Part shown: piece after piece, positions 62,873 through 64,000 of the stretch
Layout: every line of letters begins with the position of its first letter
Numbering within the stretch: the stretch's first letter is position 1
NCBI RefSeq assembly: GCF_015351075.1
Contig: NZ_JADKRS010000003.1
Location: 335,717-399,716 of the forward strand
DNA from: Clavibacter sp. VKM Ac-2873
GTDB taxonomy: Bacteria; Actinomycetota; Actinomycetes; Actinomycetales; Microbacteriaceae
Length of the DNA stretch: 64,000 nucleotides
Reading direction: 5' to 3'
Notes under the pieces: model-generated
Databases searched by the model: none
What the model saw: the letters and a program-made list of their open reading frames with translations, nothing else
What the model was told of the DNA's origin: nothing
Program-made: the position numbers and the translations under genes

Positions 62873-63492
62873 GCGCCCGCGCCCGCCACCGCGGGGGCAG
62901 GGGACGCCACGCGCGCGGCACCGGAGCCCGCGTGCGCCCGCTCCTCATCCCGGCGATCTCCGCGGCGCTCGTGCTCGCCGGCGCCGGGACCGCGTACGCC
63001 GTGCTCACCGATCGCGCCTCGACGACCGTCTCGGTCACGGCCGGTGCCGTGGCGCTCGGCTGGGGCGGGGGCGGGGCGGATCAGCTCGCCGTCCCCGTCA
63101 CCGGGCTGCGACCGGGCGACGCGCAGGTGCGGCTCGTGGACCTCGCGAACACGGGCACGATCGCGGTGTCGGACCTCATGGTCACGCTCGGCGGCACGGC
63201 CGTGGCGAGCACGTCCGACGGCCTGCAGGTGGCGTTCGACCGCTGCCCGGTCGCCTGGACCGGCGCCCCGGGCACCGCGCTCTGCTCCGGCACGGTGACC
63301 TCCGTGGTCGCCGACCGCCCCGCCGCGGGGCGGTTCGCGCTCCCCGACTCCCCGGCCCGCGCGGTCGGCGGTCGGGACCACCTGCGCGTCACGGTGCGGC
63401 TCTCCGCGTCCGCGCCCACCACCGCGCAGGGCGCCACCGGATCCGTGACCCTCCGGGTCGACGGCAACCAGCGCGCGGGCATCCAGCGATGA
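62869..63492 (+). CDS. Second TasA/CalY-like secreted protein
   Basis: 207 residues. Basic start, then LLIPAISAALVLAGAGTAYAVLTDRAS, the SipW cleavage pattern A-V-L-T-D, and a beta-rich mature part (TVSVTAGAVALGWGG, LRPGDAQVRLVDLANTG). The ending NQRAGIQR resembles IQRGGLQR of the paralogue at 60640. Two cysteines (FDRCP, ALCSG) could bridge. Minor fibre or assembly subunit is the best guess. Confidence 0.82.
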   Translation: MSARARHRGGRGRHARGTGARVRPLLIPAISAALVLAGAGTAYAVLTDRASTTVSVTAGAVALGWGGGGADQLAVPVTGLRPGDAQVRLVDLANTGTIAVSDLMVTLGGTAVASTSDGLQVAFDRCPVAWTGAPGTALCSGTVTSVVADRPAAGRFALPDSPARAVGGRDHLRVTVRLSASAPTTAQGATGSVTLRVDGNQRAGIQR

Positions 63493-63650
63493 CCCCCCAC
63501 ACGTCCCGCTCGGCGACCGCCGCAGCCGGGGATCGACCGTCCAGGGTCACGAAAGCATCACGGGACCCATCGCCCTGGCGAGGGGCGCCGAATGACCCTG
63601 CGACTCCAACCGGCGACCACGTCGGCCGCCACAAAAGACAAGGATCCATC

Positions 63651-64000
63651 ATGCGCAATCTCACCAAGTCCGTCTTCGGCCTCGCCACCGCGGGCTTCCT
63701 CGTCGTCGGCCTCGCGGCCTGCTCGACCCCCGCCGAGAGCCCGGCGTCCTCGACGTCCTCCGCTCCCGCCGCATCCGCGACGACCGAGGCGAACCCCACC
63801 CCGCTCGCGTCGATCCCGACCCTGACCGGCGTCGACACCAAGGTCACCCTCGACTCCGGCTTCACCGGCGCCCTGAAGACCCTGGGCCTGACCCCCGGCG
63901 TCATCGGCACCGCGACCCTCGATGGCTCCACCGGCACCCTCGCGTTCCCCATCACCGGCGGCAACGTGAAGTACTTCGACCCCAAGGCCTCCTACCGCCC
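63651..64000 (+). CDS. Putative surface lipoprotein, 5' part
   Basis: The gene runs off the window; 116 residues are seen. Lipobox VVGLAACS gives a lipid anchor after ~23 residues. A Ser/Ala/Pro linker (to about 50) leads to a beta domain: VDTKVTLDSGFTGALKTLGL and TATLDGSTGTLAFPITGGNV. The latter style occurs in HtaA-like exported domains, but I do not claim the family. Same direction as the fibre cluster, 158 bases after it, so it may belong to the same locus. Confidence 0.65.
   Translation, partial: MRNLTKSVFGLATAGFLVVGLAACSTPAESPASSTSSAPAASATTEANPTPLASIPTLTGVDTKVTLDSGFTGALKTLGLTPGVIGTATLDGSTGTLAFPITGGNVKYFDPKASYR

Overview
The window is high-GC actinobacterial DNA, most likely from a chromosome of the Microbacteriaceae and plausibly Clavibacter or a close relative. 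Pointers are the strong G/C third-position bias, the dnaK-grpE-dnaJ-hspR order with two HAIR-type inverted repeats, a DtxR/IdeR-type iron box, and a very high density of the hexamer GGATCC in the core genes. The genus is an inference; nothing here is diagnostic at species level.

Layout. 1-3872: end of an MMPL exporter, a Gfo/Idh/MocA oxidoreductase and a GH2 beta-glycosidase. 3895-11800: an acquired island. It holds frameshifted plasmid-transfer remnants at both ends, a dif-like Xer site with several large dyads, a secreted YD-repeat (RHS) protein followed after 14 nt by a 63-residue two-helix membrane protein, and a divergent secreted trypsin-like protease. 11804-18310: a sugar-type ABC importer operon with a MocA oxidoreductase and a divergent TetR regulator. 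18334-24201: hydrolase/TetR/membrane operon under a 37-bp operator, a HipBA pair, and an MFS exporter with a TetR regulator. 24279-29375: four-gene overlapping sulfur-metabolism operon. 29564-34576: glycosyltransferase, small membrane proteins, aldehyde dehydrogenase, an HTH regulator and a secreted protein. 34756-41237: SulP transporter, RNase J, GNAT enzyme, Imm-5-like protein, a phosphoketolase tail remnant and a DUF3592 protein. 41257-45345: siderophore uptake operon under an iron box. 45425-50811: amidohydrolase, LacI regulator, 2H phosphoesterase with a LacI-like operator, BLUF photoreceptor, and a DUF2975/HTH pair. 50848-56688: YdeI protein, RsmC-like methyltransferase, and the hspR/dnaJ/grpE/dnaK operon. 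57095-64000: a surface-structure cluster with a lectin/DUF11 protein, two TasA/CalY-like proteins, a SipW-type signal peptidase, an LPVTG-anchored protein and the start of a lipoprotein.

The most interesting candidate system is the island cassette at 6140-11298. A secreted YD-repeat shell ends, after the usual DPTGLN boundary, in a 58-residue hydrophobic Gly/Ala-rich tail bracketed by two cysteines. It is followed by a translationally close small membrane protein (possible immunity) and faces a secreted serine protease across two palindromes. The second is the TasA/SipW/LPVTG/lectin cluster at the right end, which looks like a complete fibre or surface-coat locus.
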